This document shows positions 26,975 through 36,121 of a stretch of 64,000 nt of DNA, in pieces. The notes beneath the pieces are model-generated. The model ran no database searches, was not told the DNA's origin, and worked only from the letters and a program-made list of their open reading frames with translations. The position numbers and the translations under genes were made by a program. The stretch spans positions 1-64,000 of the forward strand of contig JBFWXN010000009.1 of assembly GCA_050187415.1 (NCBI GenBank), given 5' to 3'. The first letter of the stretch is position 1; each line of letters begins with the position of its first letter. The DNA is from Ga0077555 sp050187415 (GTDB taxonomy: Bacteria > Pseudomonadota > Alphaproteobacteria > Rhizobiales > Hyphomicrobiaceae).

Positions 26975-27550
26975 ATGGTGAAAATTCACCCACTGCGAAG
27001 CGCGACCGTCGCGATCGCAATTGTTGCCGGCGCCGCCGTGGCTTTCGCTCAGCAAGGCCCAGGCCGCGGCCCCGGCGGAGGTGGTCCCGGCTCCATGGGC
27101 CCGGGCATGATGCGAGATGGCATGGGGTCCGGGTGGGGCGGAGGCTGGGGGATGGGGCCCTGGGGCATGCACCGCGGCATGGGCAACGGCATGTCGCGCG
27201 GCGATTGTCCCATGTTCGGGGGCAATGAGACTTACGCCGACGGTCGTCTCGCCTTCCTCAAGGCGGAGCTGGCGATCACGGAGGCTCAGAAATCGGCGTG
27301 GGACGCTTACGCTGCTACGCTCCGCAAGAATCTCGAGAACATGCAAACCATGCGCAAGGCGATGTGGCAGTCATTCGAAGCCGACAAGACGCCCATCGAG
27401 CGTCTCGACGTGCGAGCCAACGCCATGGAGACACGCCTTGCGGCCCTGAAAGAGATGAAGCCCGCACTCGCGGCGCTCTACGGCACGTTCTCGGACGAGC
27501 AGAAGAAAAAGGCAAACGAGATCCTCGTCGGCATGGGTTGCATGATGTGA
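26975..27550 (+). CDS. Spy/CpxP-like periplasmic LTxxQ-motif protein
   Basis: Probable periplasmic protein of 191 residues. Signal peptide MVKIHPLRSATVAIAIVAGAAVAFA with cleavage near residue 25, then a Gly/Met/Trp-rich linker (residues about 27-80), then an all-helical domain with ITEAQKSAWDAYAATL and FSDEQKKKANEIL, like Spy/CpxP envelope-stress chaperones. Two Cys (GDCPMFG and the last residues GCMM) and many Met suggest metal binding, possibly copper. The ATG at 26975 is preferred because AAGGA lies eight bases upstream. Confidence 0.72.
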   Translation: MVKIHPLRSATVAIAIVAGAAVAFAQQGPGRGPGGGGPGSMGPGMMRDGMGSGWGGGWGMGPWGMHRGMGNGMSRGDCPMFGGNETYADGRLAFLKAELAITEAQKSAWDAYAATLRKNLENMQTMRKAMWQSFEADKTPIERLDVRANAMETRLAALKEMKPALAALYGTFSDEQKKKANEILVGMGCMM

Positions 27551-27567
27551 GGGTCTGTCGCGGGCGA

Positions 27568-28353
27568 TCAGCCGAGCGTCAGCCCGCCGTCGACCGCGAT
27601 CGCCTGTCCCGTGATAAAGCGGGCGGGCGGCGATAGAAGGAACGCGATCAGGGCCGCGACGTCGTCCGGCTCTGCCACGCGCCCGAGCGGCGTCGCGGCA
27701 GCGCCGGATTCATAGACAGCCGAGCCCGACGTCGGCGCGATCGCCGTGTGGCCGCTGTCCTTGCGTGTGTAGCCGGGAACGACGGCGTTTACCGTCACGC
27801 CGCTCGGCGCCAGTTCCACTGCGAGCGACTTCATCAGCGCCTCGCCGGCGGCCTTCGCCGCTGCCGACGACGGGAACAGCGCCGTCTGCGCGAAGCGATG
27901 TGCGACGAATGACGACACATAGACAATGCGGGCTTGCCGCGAGACCAGAAGCGCATCTCGCGCACCCTGTACCAGCTCGAAGAACGCGCCCGCCATCGCG
28001 GCCATGGAGCGATCGAAATCCGCGCGCGTGAGCACGCCGATGCCACGCCTGTCCGCAAATCCGGCGTTCGCGACAATATGATCGAGCTGGCCAAAGTGTG
28101 CGATCGCCTTGACGGCGATCTCACGCGCAACGCCAGCCTCTGAAAGATCCCCGTGCAGTTCCAGGACGTCGGCTCCGGCCGCGCGCGCAGCCTCGGCGAC
28201 CCGACCGAGCCGGCCGCGCGTCTCATGGGTCGCGCCTCGCGTATGCAGCGCGAGGCCTCCGCAATCGCTGGCGATGGCTCTCACGGCCGCCGCGCCGATG
28301 CCGGATGCGGCACCTGTCACGAGAGCGACAGGTTTCGGCGGTCCAGGGGTCAT
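27568..28353 (-). CDS. SDR-family protein with Ser replacing the catalytic Tyr
   Basis: SDR-fold protein, 261 residues. The nucleotide loop TGAASGIGAA, ANAG, and catalytic Ser (YVSSFVAH) are present, and the C-terminal FITGQAIAVDGG is typical. At the Y-x3-K site the sequence reads PSSAAAK, so K167 is kept but residue 163 is Ser where Tyr is expected. This may reduce or change the oxidoreductase activity, or the protein may be non-catalytic. Convergent with the Spy-like gene, with 17 bp between stops. Confidence 0.8.
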   Translation of the reverse strand: MTPGPPKPVALVTGAASGIGAAAVRAIASDCGGLALHTRGATHETRGRLGRVAEAARAAGADVLELHGDLSEAGVAREIAVKAIAHFGQLDHIVANAGFADRRGIGVLTRADFDRSMAAMAGAFFELVQGARDALLVSRQARIVYVSSFVAHRFAQTALFPSSAAAKAAGEALMKSLAVELAPSGVTVNAVVPGYTRKDSGHTAIAPTSGSAVYESGAAATPLGRVAEPDDVAALIAFLLSPPARFITGQAIAVDGGLTLG

Positions 28354-28378
28354 CGGCGTGCTCCGTTCGTGAAAGTTG

Positions 28379-28470
28379 CCTGCCGACCTTACCCGAGGGC
28401 AAGGCGGCAGGACAGACAGCAGCCCTGCCCTCTGTGATTTCGCCGCCGATGGTGCACTGCGAGCCTGCCG
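28379..28470 (+). repeat. Competing inverted repeats in leader of DMT transporter
   Basis: CCTGCCG occurs at 28379-28385 and 28464-28470, and CCTGCC at 28424-28429. A single complement CGGCAGG at 28405-28411 could pair with any of them, giving mutually exclusive hairpins upstream of the GTG at 28546. No riboswitch class was recognised. Confidence 0.3.
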
Positions 28471-28545
28471 GATGGCGCGACGCCAGCCGTTCTGTCAGGG
28501 TGCTCGGCTTGCCGGCGCGACATGCCGGGATGGCGGAGGGGCGGG

Positions 28546-29469
28546 GTGACCAGCGGGGCTGTCGAAACGGCGCGGCGCACGGAAAGCGCTACTTACGCCT
28601 CGGGTGTGGTGCTGCTGCTCGCCGGTACCGTGGCTTTTTCGAGTGCCGGCCTGTTCGTGCGCGTACTCGGCAAGGATGCGGCGACCACCCTGTTCTGGCG
28701 CGGACTCTTCACGGCTCTGGTGATCACGCTCTATGTAGCTTGGCGCGAGGGGCCACGCACGCTGCAGGCCTTCAAGGCCGTGGGACGCGCGGGAATCTTG
28801 ATTTCGGTCTGTAACGCCCTTTCCATGGGTGCGTTCATGGCCTCGCTTCAGTACACCACCGTCGCCAACAACTCGGTGATCTTCGGCACCAGCCCGTTCA
28901 TGACTGCGGCGCTGGCGTGGCTCCTCATTCGCGAGCGTCCATCGGCTTCGACCCTCGCTTTTTCCGGGATGGCCCTTCTCGGGGCAATACTGGTCGTCGG
29001 CAGTTCATTTCGATTGTCAGCCGATAGCCTGCTCGGCGACGCACTGGCTGTCTTCATGACCATGGCCTTTGCCATGAAAACGGTGCTCGTCAGGCGGCAT
29101 GCGAGCGTGTCCATGGTGCCAACCGGTGCTTTGGGCGCCGCATTCGGATGCCTCGGGGCGGTTCCCTTCGTGAAGGAGTGGAGCTTGACCGCCGGCGAGC
29201 TTGCGACCTTCGCGCTGTTCGGCTTCATGCAGCAGGGCGTCGGCCTGATTGTGACGACGATCGGCATTGCGCGCGTGCCGTCGGCACACGCAGCGCTGCT
29301 GATGGCCTTTGATGTGCCGATGTCGCCGACCTGGGTCTGGCTGGTCGTCGGGGAGCGCCCGGAGCCGTTCGTGATAGCCGGAGGAGCGATCGTTCTGGCC
29401 GCTGTGATCGGCCATATCATCGTCGAAAGCCGGCGTCGGCGCGCCGTGACGGGCGGCGGCGCTCAATAG
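28546..29469 (+). CDS. EamA-type DMT-superfamily transporter
   Basis: Ten-helix inner-membrane exporter, 307 residues, with two EamA repeats. Family features include SSAGLFVRVLGKDAATTLFWRGLFTAL in helix 1-2, VANNSVIFGTSPFMTAALAWLLIRERP at the end of repeat one, and SAHAALLMAFDVPMSPTWVWLVVGERP in repeat two. The GTG at 28546 is chosen because GGAGGGG lies six bases upstream; an ATG at 28522 is the alternative. Its stop overlaps the convergent thpR gene by seven bases. Substrate unknown. Confidence 0.82.
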   Translation: MTSGAVETARRTESATYASGVVLLLAGTVAFSSAGLFVRVLGKDAATTLFWRGLFTALVITLYVAWREGPRTLQAFKAVGRAGILISVCNALSMGAFMASLQYTTVANNSVIFGTSPFMTAALAWLLIRERPSASTLAFSGMALLGAILVVGSSFRLSADSLLGDALAVFMTMAFAMKTVLVRRHASVSMVPTGALGAAFGCLGAVPFVKEWSLTAGELATFALFGFMQQGVGLIVTTIGIARVPSAHAALLMAFDVPMSPTWVWLVVGERPEPFVIAGGAIVLAAVIGHIIVESRRRRAVTGGGAQ

Positions 29470-29996
29470 AACGGGAACACGTTCTCGACAACGTATGGCC
29501 CACCGCCGACGTTCGGCCGGGACGAGAAGAGTGCGAACTGGTCGATCGTGATCGGCCCGATAGCGATACTGCCTCGGGACCCGAGGAAACGCGCAACCAC
29601 GTCGGCTTTGGTGCCCCTAAGGCGGGCGAGCGTCACGTGCGGCTTGAAGGCACGCGGCTCCGCCACCAATCCAGCGGATCGGCAGGCACGCTCGACGGCG
29701 CGCTGCAGGTGCTCCAGTTCCGGGTTCCTTTCGATGCCGGCATAGATCGCCCGCGGGTCCCGCCCACCGAAGGCGCCCATCTCGCGGATCATGATCTGGA
29801 AGGGCGCGGCCTCGATGCCGTCGAGAAATCCGACAAGTTCGTCGGCCTCCCTGTTGTCGATGTCGCCGGCAAACCGCAGCGTGATATGCATGTTTTCCGT
29901 CTCGATCCACTTGGCGCCCGGCAGGGGGCCGCGCAGCAGCCCCAATCTCGTTCGCACCATCTCCGGCAGCTCGAGACCGATAAAGAGTCTTGGCAT
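29463..29996 (-). CDS. thpR: RNA 2',3'-cyclic phosphodiesterase ThpR
   Basis: 2H-phosphoesterase of 177 residues, opening RNA 2',3'-cyclic phosphates (formerly called 2'-5' RNA ligase). The two HxTx motifs are MHITLRF and PHVTLARL, in the correct order about 80 residues apart. The start MPRLFIGLELP is typical, and GGAG lies five bases before the ATG at 29996. It reads in the same direction as tesA, with 57 bp between them. Confidence 0.9.
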   Translation of the reverse strand: MPRLFIGLELPEMVRTRLGLLRGPLPGAKWIETENMHITLRFAGDIDNREADELVGFLDGIEAAPFQIMIREMGAFGGRDPRAIYAGIERNPELEHLQRAVERACRSAGLVAEPRAFKPHVTLARLRGTKADVVARFLGSRGSIAIGPITIDQFALFSSRPNVGGGPYVVENVFPFY

Positions 29997-30053
29997 GGTT
30001 CTCCGTCCGTCGGCTGTTTGGGCGGGAGGCATCGCAATGGGTTCTTGCCGGGA

Positions 30054-30722
30054 CTAGGATCTTTCGGACTTGACCCGCGCGAGCAGTTTCTCGACGAAGG
30101 GCAGCATCCGCTCTGCGATCCGGCGCACGCCCTCGGCATTGGGATGAATGCCGTCCTGCTGATTGAGCTTCGGGTCGAGCGCGACACCGTCGAGCAGGAA
30201 CGGATAGAGAATGAGGCCGTACTTGTCGGCCAGTTCGGGAAACATGCGGTCGAAGGCGTCTGCATAACTGTCGCCGAGTGTTCGGCTCGCCCGCATGCCG
30301 AGCAGCAGTACGGCAATGTTGCGCGCCTGCAGCCGCCGGATGATCGCCTCCAGATTGTTGCGAGCCCGCTGAACGTCGAGGCCGCCGAGCATATCGTTCG
30401 CACCGAGCGCCAGGATCACGGCCTGCGTACCCTCTGGCACGGCCCAGTCGAGACGCGCGAGGCCGCCGGCGGTCGTGTCGCCGGAAACGCCCGCGTTCTG
30501 GATCTCGACCTGATGCCCCTTGCTCGTCAGAAGCCGTTGCAACACGGCGGGCAAGGCATCGGCCGCTCCGAGGCCCAATCCAGCCGTCAGGCTATCGCCA
30601 AGGGCCACCACATGGATCGGCCCGGGCGAGACCTCGGCGTGGCCCGGCTTCGCAGCAATCGACGCCGCCAGGTTGACGGCAGCGAGCATGAGCACCATTT
30701 GGCCGAGATGCCGGAGTATCAT
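30054..30722 (-). CDS. tesA: TesA-like SGNH arylesterase/thioesterase
   Basis: Exported esterase/lysophospholipase I-type enzyme, 222 residues. A signal peptide (about residues 1-29, ending KPGHAE) precedes the GDSL block VALGDSLTAGLGL with the nucleophile Ser, the Asn block LGANDML and the Asp-His block DGIHPNAEG. The gene is divergent from a YbbA/YbbP-type ABC transporter, the same arrangement as tesA-ybbA-ybbP in E. coli, which strengthens the assignment. Confidence 0.9.
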   Translation of the reverse strand: MILRHLGQMVLMLAAVNLAASIAAKPGHAEVSPGPIHVVALGDSLTAGLGLGAADALPAVLQRLLTSKGHQVEIQNAGVSGDTTAGGLARLDWAVPEGTQAVILALGANDMLGGLDVQRARNNLEAIIRRLQARNIAVLLLGMRASRTLGDSYADAFDRMFPELADKYGLILYPFLLDGVALDPKLNQQDGIHPNAEGVRRIAERMLPFVEKLLARVKSERS

Positions 30723-30887
30723 TCTGAGCGTTCCAGTGTCCGGCGACGGATTGGGACAACGATCACCGTCACGATTCGGGTGAGTCTGTTCTGAGACATG
30801 ACATGAGCATCCGAGGCGAAAGCGGCAAGAGCTTGCCCGCGCCCGGTTCGGGACAAGTGCCCGCAAGAGGCCGGAGGGAGCAGCGAT

Positions 30888-31691
30888 TTGCCGAGCCAGA
30901 ACATTGCCACGACTGATGCCGAGCCTGTCGAGGACGCCAACTCGGCCCTGGCGGCCGCTTCTCGGCAATCGCCCGTGGCGCCTGTGGCGAGACTTTCGGG
31001 CGTTTGTCTGACCCTCGCGAGCCGGGCCGGCGACGTCGAAATTCTGAAAGGCATCGACCTGGCGATCCCCTCTGGCCAATCGCTGGCTATTGTAGGACCG
31101 TCCGGCTCTGGAAAAACGTCTCTGCTGATGATCATGGGCGGTCTGGAACAAGCGACACGGGGCACCGTGGACATCGCCGGCCGCGAGCTTTCGGGCCTCG
31201 ATGAGGACGCCCTCGCACGCATCCGCAGCCAGTCGATCGGCATCGTCTTCCAATCCTTCCATCTCGTGCCGACCATGACCGCGCTCGAGAATGTGGCCCT
31301 GCCGCTCGAGTTCCGTGGCGATAGCGCTGCCCGCGACAAGGCACGTGCGGCGCTTCAGGAGGTTGGTCTTGGCCCGCGCGTCGAGCACTACCCCGCGCAA
31401 CTCTCCGGAGGTGAGCAGCAGCGCGTCGCGCTTGCCCGTGCGCTCGTGGCCGAGCCTCGCCTTTTGCTCGCCGACGAGCCGACAGGCAATCTTGATGGCG
31501 CCACGGGCCGCCAGATCGTCGAACTGATGTTCGCCCTCGGCCGCCGTCACGGCACCACCCTCGTGCTCGTTACCCACGACGAGAGGCTCGCGGCGCGCTG
31601 CGAACGCGTGGTGCGCATGGCGGATGGCCGCATTGTCGCGGACAGCCTGGTCGACCGATCGAGTCTCGCTGGCGCCGGAGTTTCCGCATGA
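30888..31691 (+). CDS. ybbA: YbbA-like ABC transporter ATP-binding protein
   Basis: ATPase of the LolD/YbbA class, 267 residues. Walker A GPSGSGKT, Q-loop IVFQSFHLVPTMTALENV, signature LSGGEQQRVALARAL, Walker B LLLADEPTGNLD and switch His in LVTHDE are complete. The start is a TTG at 30888 with GGAGGGAG about nine bases upstream; it gives a 35-residue N-terminal extension relative to E. coli YbbA. Its stop overlaps the permease start (ATGA), so the two are translationally coupled. Substrate is unproven; a role with lipid or peptide export is usually assumed. Confidence 0.9.
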   Translation: MPSQNIATTDAEPVEDANSALAAASRQSPVAPVARLSGVCLTLASRAGDVEILKGIDLAIPSGQSLAIVGPSGSGKTSLLMIMGGLEQATRGTVDIAGRELSGLDEDALARIRSQSIGIVFQSFHLVPTMTALENVALPLEFRGDSAARDKARAALQEVGLGPRVEHYPAQLSGGEQQRVALARALVAEPRLLLADEPTGNLDGATGRQIVELMFALGRRHGTTLVLVTHDERLAARCERVVRMADGRIVADSLVDRSSLAGAGVSA

Positions 31692-34270
31692 GCGTCGACG
31701 TCGATCTCGCGCCCGGCCCCGCGATCGAGCGGTCCGGTATGCCGCGCCTCAGGATCGTCACGCTCGCCCTCTCCGAGTTGGCGCGCAGTTGGCGGGGGTT
31801 CGGTATCCTGATCGCGTGCATCGCACTGGGTGTCGCCGTCATTACCGGCGTTGGTGCGCTTTCCGATGGTTTCAGATCGAGCTTCGAGCGACAGGGTGAG
31901 GTGCTTCTGGGCGGCGATGTCGCAATGTCACGCCCGCATCGGCGCGCGACGTCCGAGGAACGTGCCTGGATGGCGGAACGCGGACGGGTTTCGGAGACGG
32001 CAACCCTGCGATCCATGATGCGGCGTCTCGACGGCACCGATCAGGCCCTGGTCGAGGTGAAGGCGGTCGATCGGGCCTATCCGCTCGTCGGAAAGCTCGC
32101 GCTGCAGGGTTCGGAGACGGTCGAGGAGGCCTTGCTGCAGGGACCTGGCGCGATCGTCGATCCGATCCTTCTCGAGCGTCTCGGCGTCAAGGTCGGCGAC
32201 CGTGTGCAGCTCGGCAATTCGGAGGTCGTCATTCGGGCGGCGCTGGCGAGCGAGCCGGACAAGATCTCGAGCCGCTTCACCATGGGTCCAAGGGTCTTTC
32301 TTTCGATTGCCACCTTGCAAACCACCGGCTTGGCAGCACCGGGCAGTCTCGTCCGCTGGCGTTACGCCCTTAGCCTCGATGGTGCCTCCGATCCAGCCGC
32401 GCTGTTCGCGTTCCGTGAGTCGGTTCGCGTCGGACTGCCTGACTCGGGCTTCGCCGTGAACGACCGCCGCAATCCGTCTCCGGCTGTCACGCGCACCCTC
32501 GATCAGCTTCGCCAGTTTCTCACGCTGATCGGTGTCGCGTCGTTGATGATCGGCGGCGTCGGCGTCGCCAATGCGGTGAAGGCCTACGTCGATCGTCGCC
32601 GCAAAGTGATTGCGGCGATGAAGAGTCTCGGCGCATCGAGGCGCCAGATCTTCATCCTGCATCTTGTGCAGGTCATGTCGCTGGCCGCTGTCGGCACCGC
32701 TGTCGGACTGTGCCTCGGTCTGCTTGTCCCGGGCCTCGTCGATCGGGCCGTCGCCGGTTCATTGCCGGTTCGCGTCGAGTTCTCCGTGTCAGCGGCAAGT
32801 TTGGGGCTGGCCGCGGGATACGGAATTCTCGTCGCCCTCTTGTTCGCGCTCTGGCCGCTTGGCCGGGCAGGCGAAATCCGCGCGGCGGCACTCTTCCGTG
32901 ACGACGTCGCGCCGTCGTATCAATGGCCGCGTTGGACCGTCGTGGCCGCTACGGTCGCCACCGCGGGCGCCGTCGCCGGGCTCGCGATCTTTACCTCGGA
33001 CCGTAGACACGTCGCCGTTTACTTTCTGCTCGGCATTGCCGCCATCTTCATCGTCTTTCCGCTCCTTGGCATGTTCGTCGCTTGGCTCGCCCGTAGGCTG
33101 CCCCGGCCGTCCCGGCCCGAGCTTGGCCTCGCGCTCGGCAGTCTCGGGGCCCCCGGCGGCCTGACGCGATCTGTCGTGCTATCGCTCGGCGCTGGCCTTT
33201 CCCTGCTGTCGGGCGTCGCTCTCGTCGATTCTTCGATCGTCACCGAGCTGGAGACGCGCCTGCCCCGCAATTCGCCGGACTATTTCCTTCTCGACATTCC
33301 GCCGGCCGAAATGGCAGGGCTGCAGCGGACCGTAGCGCGCGAGCAGCCCGATGCGCGTGTCGACGAGGCGCCGATGTTGCGCGGCCGGCTGGTCTCACTC
33401 GCCGGCAAGCGCGTGGAGGACATCAAGGCCCCGCCCGAAGCTCAGTGGGTACTCCGCGGCGACCGCGGCCTGTCTTACGCGACCGACGTTCCCGCGGGAT
33501 CGCGGGTCGTCGCCGGAGACTGGTGGCCGGCGGATTACTCCGGTGAGCCGCTCGTGTCCTTCGAGGCCGAACTCGCACATCATCTCAAGCTGTCGGTCGG
33601 AGACCAGGTAACCGTCAACGTCCTCGGCCGCAACGTGACGGCGCGCATCGCCAATCTTCGCGAGGTGCACTGGGAAAGTCTTGGGATCAACTTCGTGATG
33701 GTCTTCTCGCCGAATGTACTGAAGGGAGCCCCGCACAATCTGCTGGCAACCATCACCTTGCCACCTGCGATCTCGCTTGCCGCCGAAGCTCAGCTCGCGC
33801 GTGACGTCGGCAAGGCGCATCCGGCCGTGACGGTCATCAGGGTGAAGGACGCTGTCGACGCGTTCCACGTCGTGTTTCAAAAGGTCATGCTGGCCGTTCG
33901 CGCGGCCGGGGGCGTCACTTTGCTGGCCGGCGCCCTGGTTTTGGCGGGCGCTCTGGCAACCGCCCAGCAGCAGCGCGCTCGCTTGGCCGTGATCCTGAAG
34001 GCGATCGGCGGCACGCGACGCCAGATTCTCACCATGCACCTCGTCGAATATCTCGTACTGGCGACGATCACGGCAATTGTCGCGCTCGGCATCGGCTCAC
34101 TTGGTGCTTGGGCGGTGCTCACCTATTTGATGAAAGTCGAGTTCGCGTTCTCGTGGGCTGCCGTTGGGCAGGCGGTTTTGCTGTCGTGTGCCCTTGTTGT
34201 GGCGCTTGGCATGGCGGGGACTGCGCGTGTGTTGTCCGCAAAGTCCGCTACGTATTTGCGCGGGGACTGA
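31688..34270 (+). CDS. ybbP: YbbP/FtsX-family ABC permease
   Basis: Large inner-membrane permease, 860 residues, with ten or so membrane helices: one N-terminal, a FtsX block near residues 270-420, a central pair at about 415-460, a second periplasmic MacB-like domain, and a C-terminal FtsX block (about 730-850) including GGTRRQILTMHLVEYLVLATIT. It works with the preceding ATPase. YbbP-type permeases have two periplasmic domains and two FtsX domains, which fits. The ATGA overlap fixes the start. Confidence 0.9.
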   Translation: MSVDVDLAPGPAIERSGMPRLRIVTLALSELARSWRGFGILIACIALGVAVITGVGALSDGFRSSFERQGEVLLGGDVAMSRPHRRATSEERAWMAERGRVSETATLRSMMRRLDGTDQALVEVKAVDRAYPLVGKLALQGSETVEEALLQGPGAIVDPILLERLGVKVGDRVQLGNSEVVIRAALASEPDKISSRFTMGPRVFLSIATLQTTGLAAPGSLVRWRYALSLDGASDPAALFAFRESVRVGLPDSGFAVNDRRNPSPAVTRTLDQLRQFLTLIGVASLMIGGVGVANAVKAYVDRRRKVIAAMKSLGASRRQIFILHLVQVMSLAAVGTAVGLCLGLLVPGLVDRAVAGSLPVRVEFSVSAASLGLAAGYGILVALLFALWPLGRAGEIRAAALFRDDVAPSYQWPRWTVVAATVATAGAVAGLAIFTSDRRHVAVYFLLGIAAIFIVFPLLGMFVAWLARRLPRPSRPELGLALGSLGAPGGLTRSVVLSLGAGLSLLSGVALVDSSIVTELETRLPRNSPDYFLLDIPPAEMAGLQRTVAREQPDARVDEAPMLRGRLVSLAGKRVEDIKAPPEAQWVLRGDRGLSYATDVPAGSRVVAGDWWPADYSGEPLVSFEAELAHHLKLSVGDQVTVNVLGRNVTARIANLREVHWESLGINFVMVFSPNVLKGAPHNLLATITLPPAISLAAEAQLARDVGKAHPAVTVIRVKDAVDAFHVVFQKVMLAVRAAGGVTLLAGALVLAGALATAQQQRARLAVILKAIGGTRRQILTMHLVEYLVLATITAIVALGIGSLGAWAVLTYLMKVEFAFSWAAVGQAVLLSCALVVALGMAGTARVLSAKSATYLRGD

Positions 34271-34369
34271 CGGAAATGTTGCGTAGTTATACGCATATAA
34301 ATCGGCCAACGATCCAGTAAACCTGTATTTTTACCAGACTAATCGTGTCTGAATTTGATCATTCCACTC

Positions 34370-34399
34370 CTTGAAAACGACACGCGACCGGAACATATT
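34370..34399 (+). promoter_or_regulatory. Candidate promoter of the BAX-inhibitor-1 gene
   Basis: TTGAAA at 34371-34376 and CATATT at 34394-34399 are separated by 17 bases. The preceding C makes CTTGAAA, so a heat-shock sigma factor is possible as well as the housekeeping one. A start near 34406 would give a leader of about 97 bases. The surrounding 34271-34380 is markedly AT-richer than the genes. Confidence 0.45.
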
Positions 34400-34502
34400 C
34401 AGTGCGGGCGGCAGTCCTTTGCTGCGCTGCCGCGCTCCACATCACCCTTGACCGGGGATCGTGGCAGCTCAGGCAGAACCACCAGAGGGTCAAAGGGAAA
34501 CA

Positions 34503-35288
34503 ATGGCTCAGATCGATCATAGGTACGTTCACGGCGCGCCGGCGTCGCGTGCCGGCACCGCCGTCGGTGTAGATGAAGGCCTGCGCGCACACATGCTGCG
34601 CGTCTACAACTATCTCGCGGGTGGCATCGGCTTGGCGGCGATCCTCGCGTATCTCGTTTTCAACGCCTCCGTTACGACCGATCCGGCGCTCGCTGCCGCG
34701 ACGCTGCGTAATGGCGTGCTGCTGACGCCGTTCGGCAAGGCCCTGTTCGCGTCGGGCTGGATCATGGGCATCAAGCTGGCGCCGATTGGCCTGCTGCTGG
34801 TGCTGATGTTCACCGGACATCGCCTGTCGGCGGCTGGCACCCAGCTCGCCTATTGGGCGCTCGTTGCGCTCATCGGCATGGGCGCCTCGACGGCATTCAT
34901 CCAGTACAAGCTCGGCTCGGTCGGCCAGGTCTTCGCCATCACGGCCGTCTCGTTCGCCGCGCTCAGCCTGTGGGGCTACACCACGAAGAAGGACATCTCC
35001 GGTTGGGGTTCGTTCCTTTTCATGGGTCTCGTCGGCATCATCATCGCGTCGCTGGTGAACATCTTCTTCCAGTCGTCCGCACTGCAGTTCGCCGTCTCGT
35101 GCATTGGCGTCCTCGTGTTCGCGGGCTTCACCGCTTACGACACGCAGCGCATCAAGGACGAGTACTACCTGATGATCGGAGACGCGGCCGCCATGTCGAA
35201 GGCCGCGGTTTGGGGAGCACTTTCGCTCTTCCTGGACTTCATCAACCTTTTCTACATGCTGCTCTCGCTGTTCGGTAATCGCGAATAA
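34503..35288 (+). CDS. BAX-inhibitor-1/YbhL-family membrane protein
   Basis: Seven-helix inner-membrane protein of 261 residues, BI-1 (TMBIM/YccA/YbhL) family; bacterial members are proposed pH-dependent calcium leak channels or FtsH modulators. Family signatures include the N-terminal RAHMLRVYNYLAGG, FAGFTAYDTQRIKD with the conserved Asp, and the C-terminal LSLFLDFINLFYMLLSLFG. The ATG at 34503 follows AAAGGGA. It stands alone with its own predicted promoter. Confidence 0.92.
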   Translation: MAQIDHRYVHGAPASRAGTAVGVDEGLRAHMLRVYNYLAGGIGLAAILAYLVFNASVTTDPALAAATLRNGVLLTPFGKALFASGWIMGIKLAPIGLLLVLMFTGHRLSAAGTQLAYWALVALIGMGASTAFIQYKLGSVGQVFAITAVSFAALSLWGYTTKKDISGWGSFLFMGLVGIIIASLVNIFFQSSALQFAVSCIGVLVFAGFTAYDTQRIKDEYYLMIGDAAAMSKAAVWGALSLFLDFINLFYMLLSLFGNRE

Positions 35289-35484
35289 GCAGACGTCGAA
35301 AGCATGCAGTGCGGTTGGGCCTCGCGGCAACGCGGGGCCCTTTCGCCGTTGTGAGAGCCTCTCGAGGTTCGGCCGGTGCGCCATGGCCCGTGCCGGCGCA
35401 GCATTTCCATGTGTCGCTCCGTCTGCTTTTCATCCAGAGCAAAGGCTGAGTACATTCGTCGACGCAACTTCGGAGCCAAGTCAC

Positions 35485-36012
35485 ATGGTCGATTTCGTTA
35501 TCCGGAACGCGAATCTGGCCGACCTTCCCGCCATCACGGCGATTTATCAGGTAGCAGTCCGGGAGGGCCTCGCGAGCTGGGAGTACGACCCACCCGACGA
35601 GGCCGAGATGTGCCGCCGCTTCGAGGCCATTCAGGCCGCCGGTTATCCTTATCTCGTGGCGGAGCGCGCCGGACGCGTGCTTGGTTACAGTTATGCCAGC
35701 GCGTACCGGCCTCGCCCGGGTTATCGGTTCACTGTCGAGAACTCGGTCTATGTCGCGACCGACGCTCAAAGGGGTGGCGTTGCCCGCGCCTTACTCGAGG
35801 AATTGATCGATCGATGCACGGCGGCGGGTTTTCGGCAGATGGTGGCCGTTATAGGTGACTCCGCCAATGCGCCGTCCATCCGGCTGCACCGATCCCTCGG
35901 ATTCACTTTCGCCGGCGTCATCCACTCGATCGGCTGGAAGTTGGGTCGTTGGCTCGACGGCGTCTACATGCAGCGCCCGTTGGGCCCCGGCGACACGGCA
36001 CCGCCTTCTTGA
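35485..36012 (+). CDS. GNAT acetyltransferase, phosphinothricin/methionine-sulfoximine type
   Basis: Acetyltransferase of 175 residues. The sequence IRNANLADLPAITAIYQVAV, then SYASAYRPRPGYRFTVENSVYV, RGGVARALLEELI and SIRLHRSLGFTFAGVIHSIGWKLGRWLDGVYMQR closely follows the Pat/YwnH group that acetylates phosphinothricin, methionine sulfoximine or sulfone. The acetyl-CoA loop is slightly variant (DAQRGGVAR). The ATG at 35485 has GGAG about nine bases upstream. A role in amino-acid-analogue detoxification is inference. Confidence 0.87.
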   Translation: MVDFVIRNANLADLPAITAIYQVAVREGLASWEYDPPDEAEMCRRFEAIQAAGYPYLVAERAGRVLGYSYASAYRPRPGYRFTVENSVYVATDAQRGGVARALLEELIDRCTAAGFRQMVAVIGDSANAPSIRLHRSLGFTFAGVIHSIGWKLGRWLDGVYMQRPLGPGDTAPPS

Positions 36013-36121
36013 AACGATAGGGCGGCTTGACGACGCCCACGCTTTTCACATCTAGGGTGCCTCGGGCTGGCCTCTCTTCGACCCACGCCGGTTCCGGGTT
36101 GACCAATGCGGAGGGAGAACC

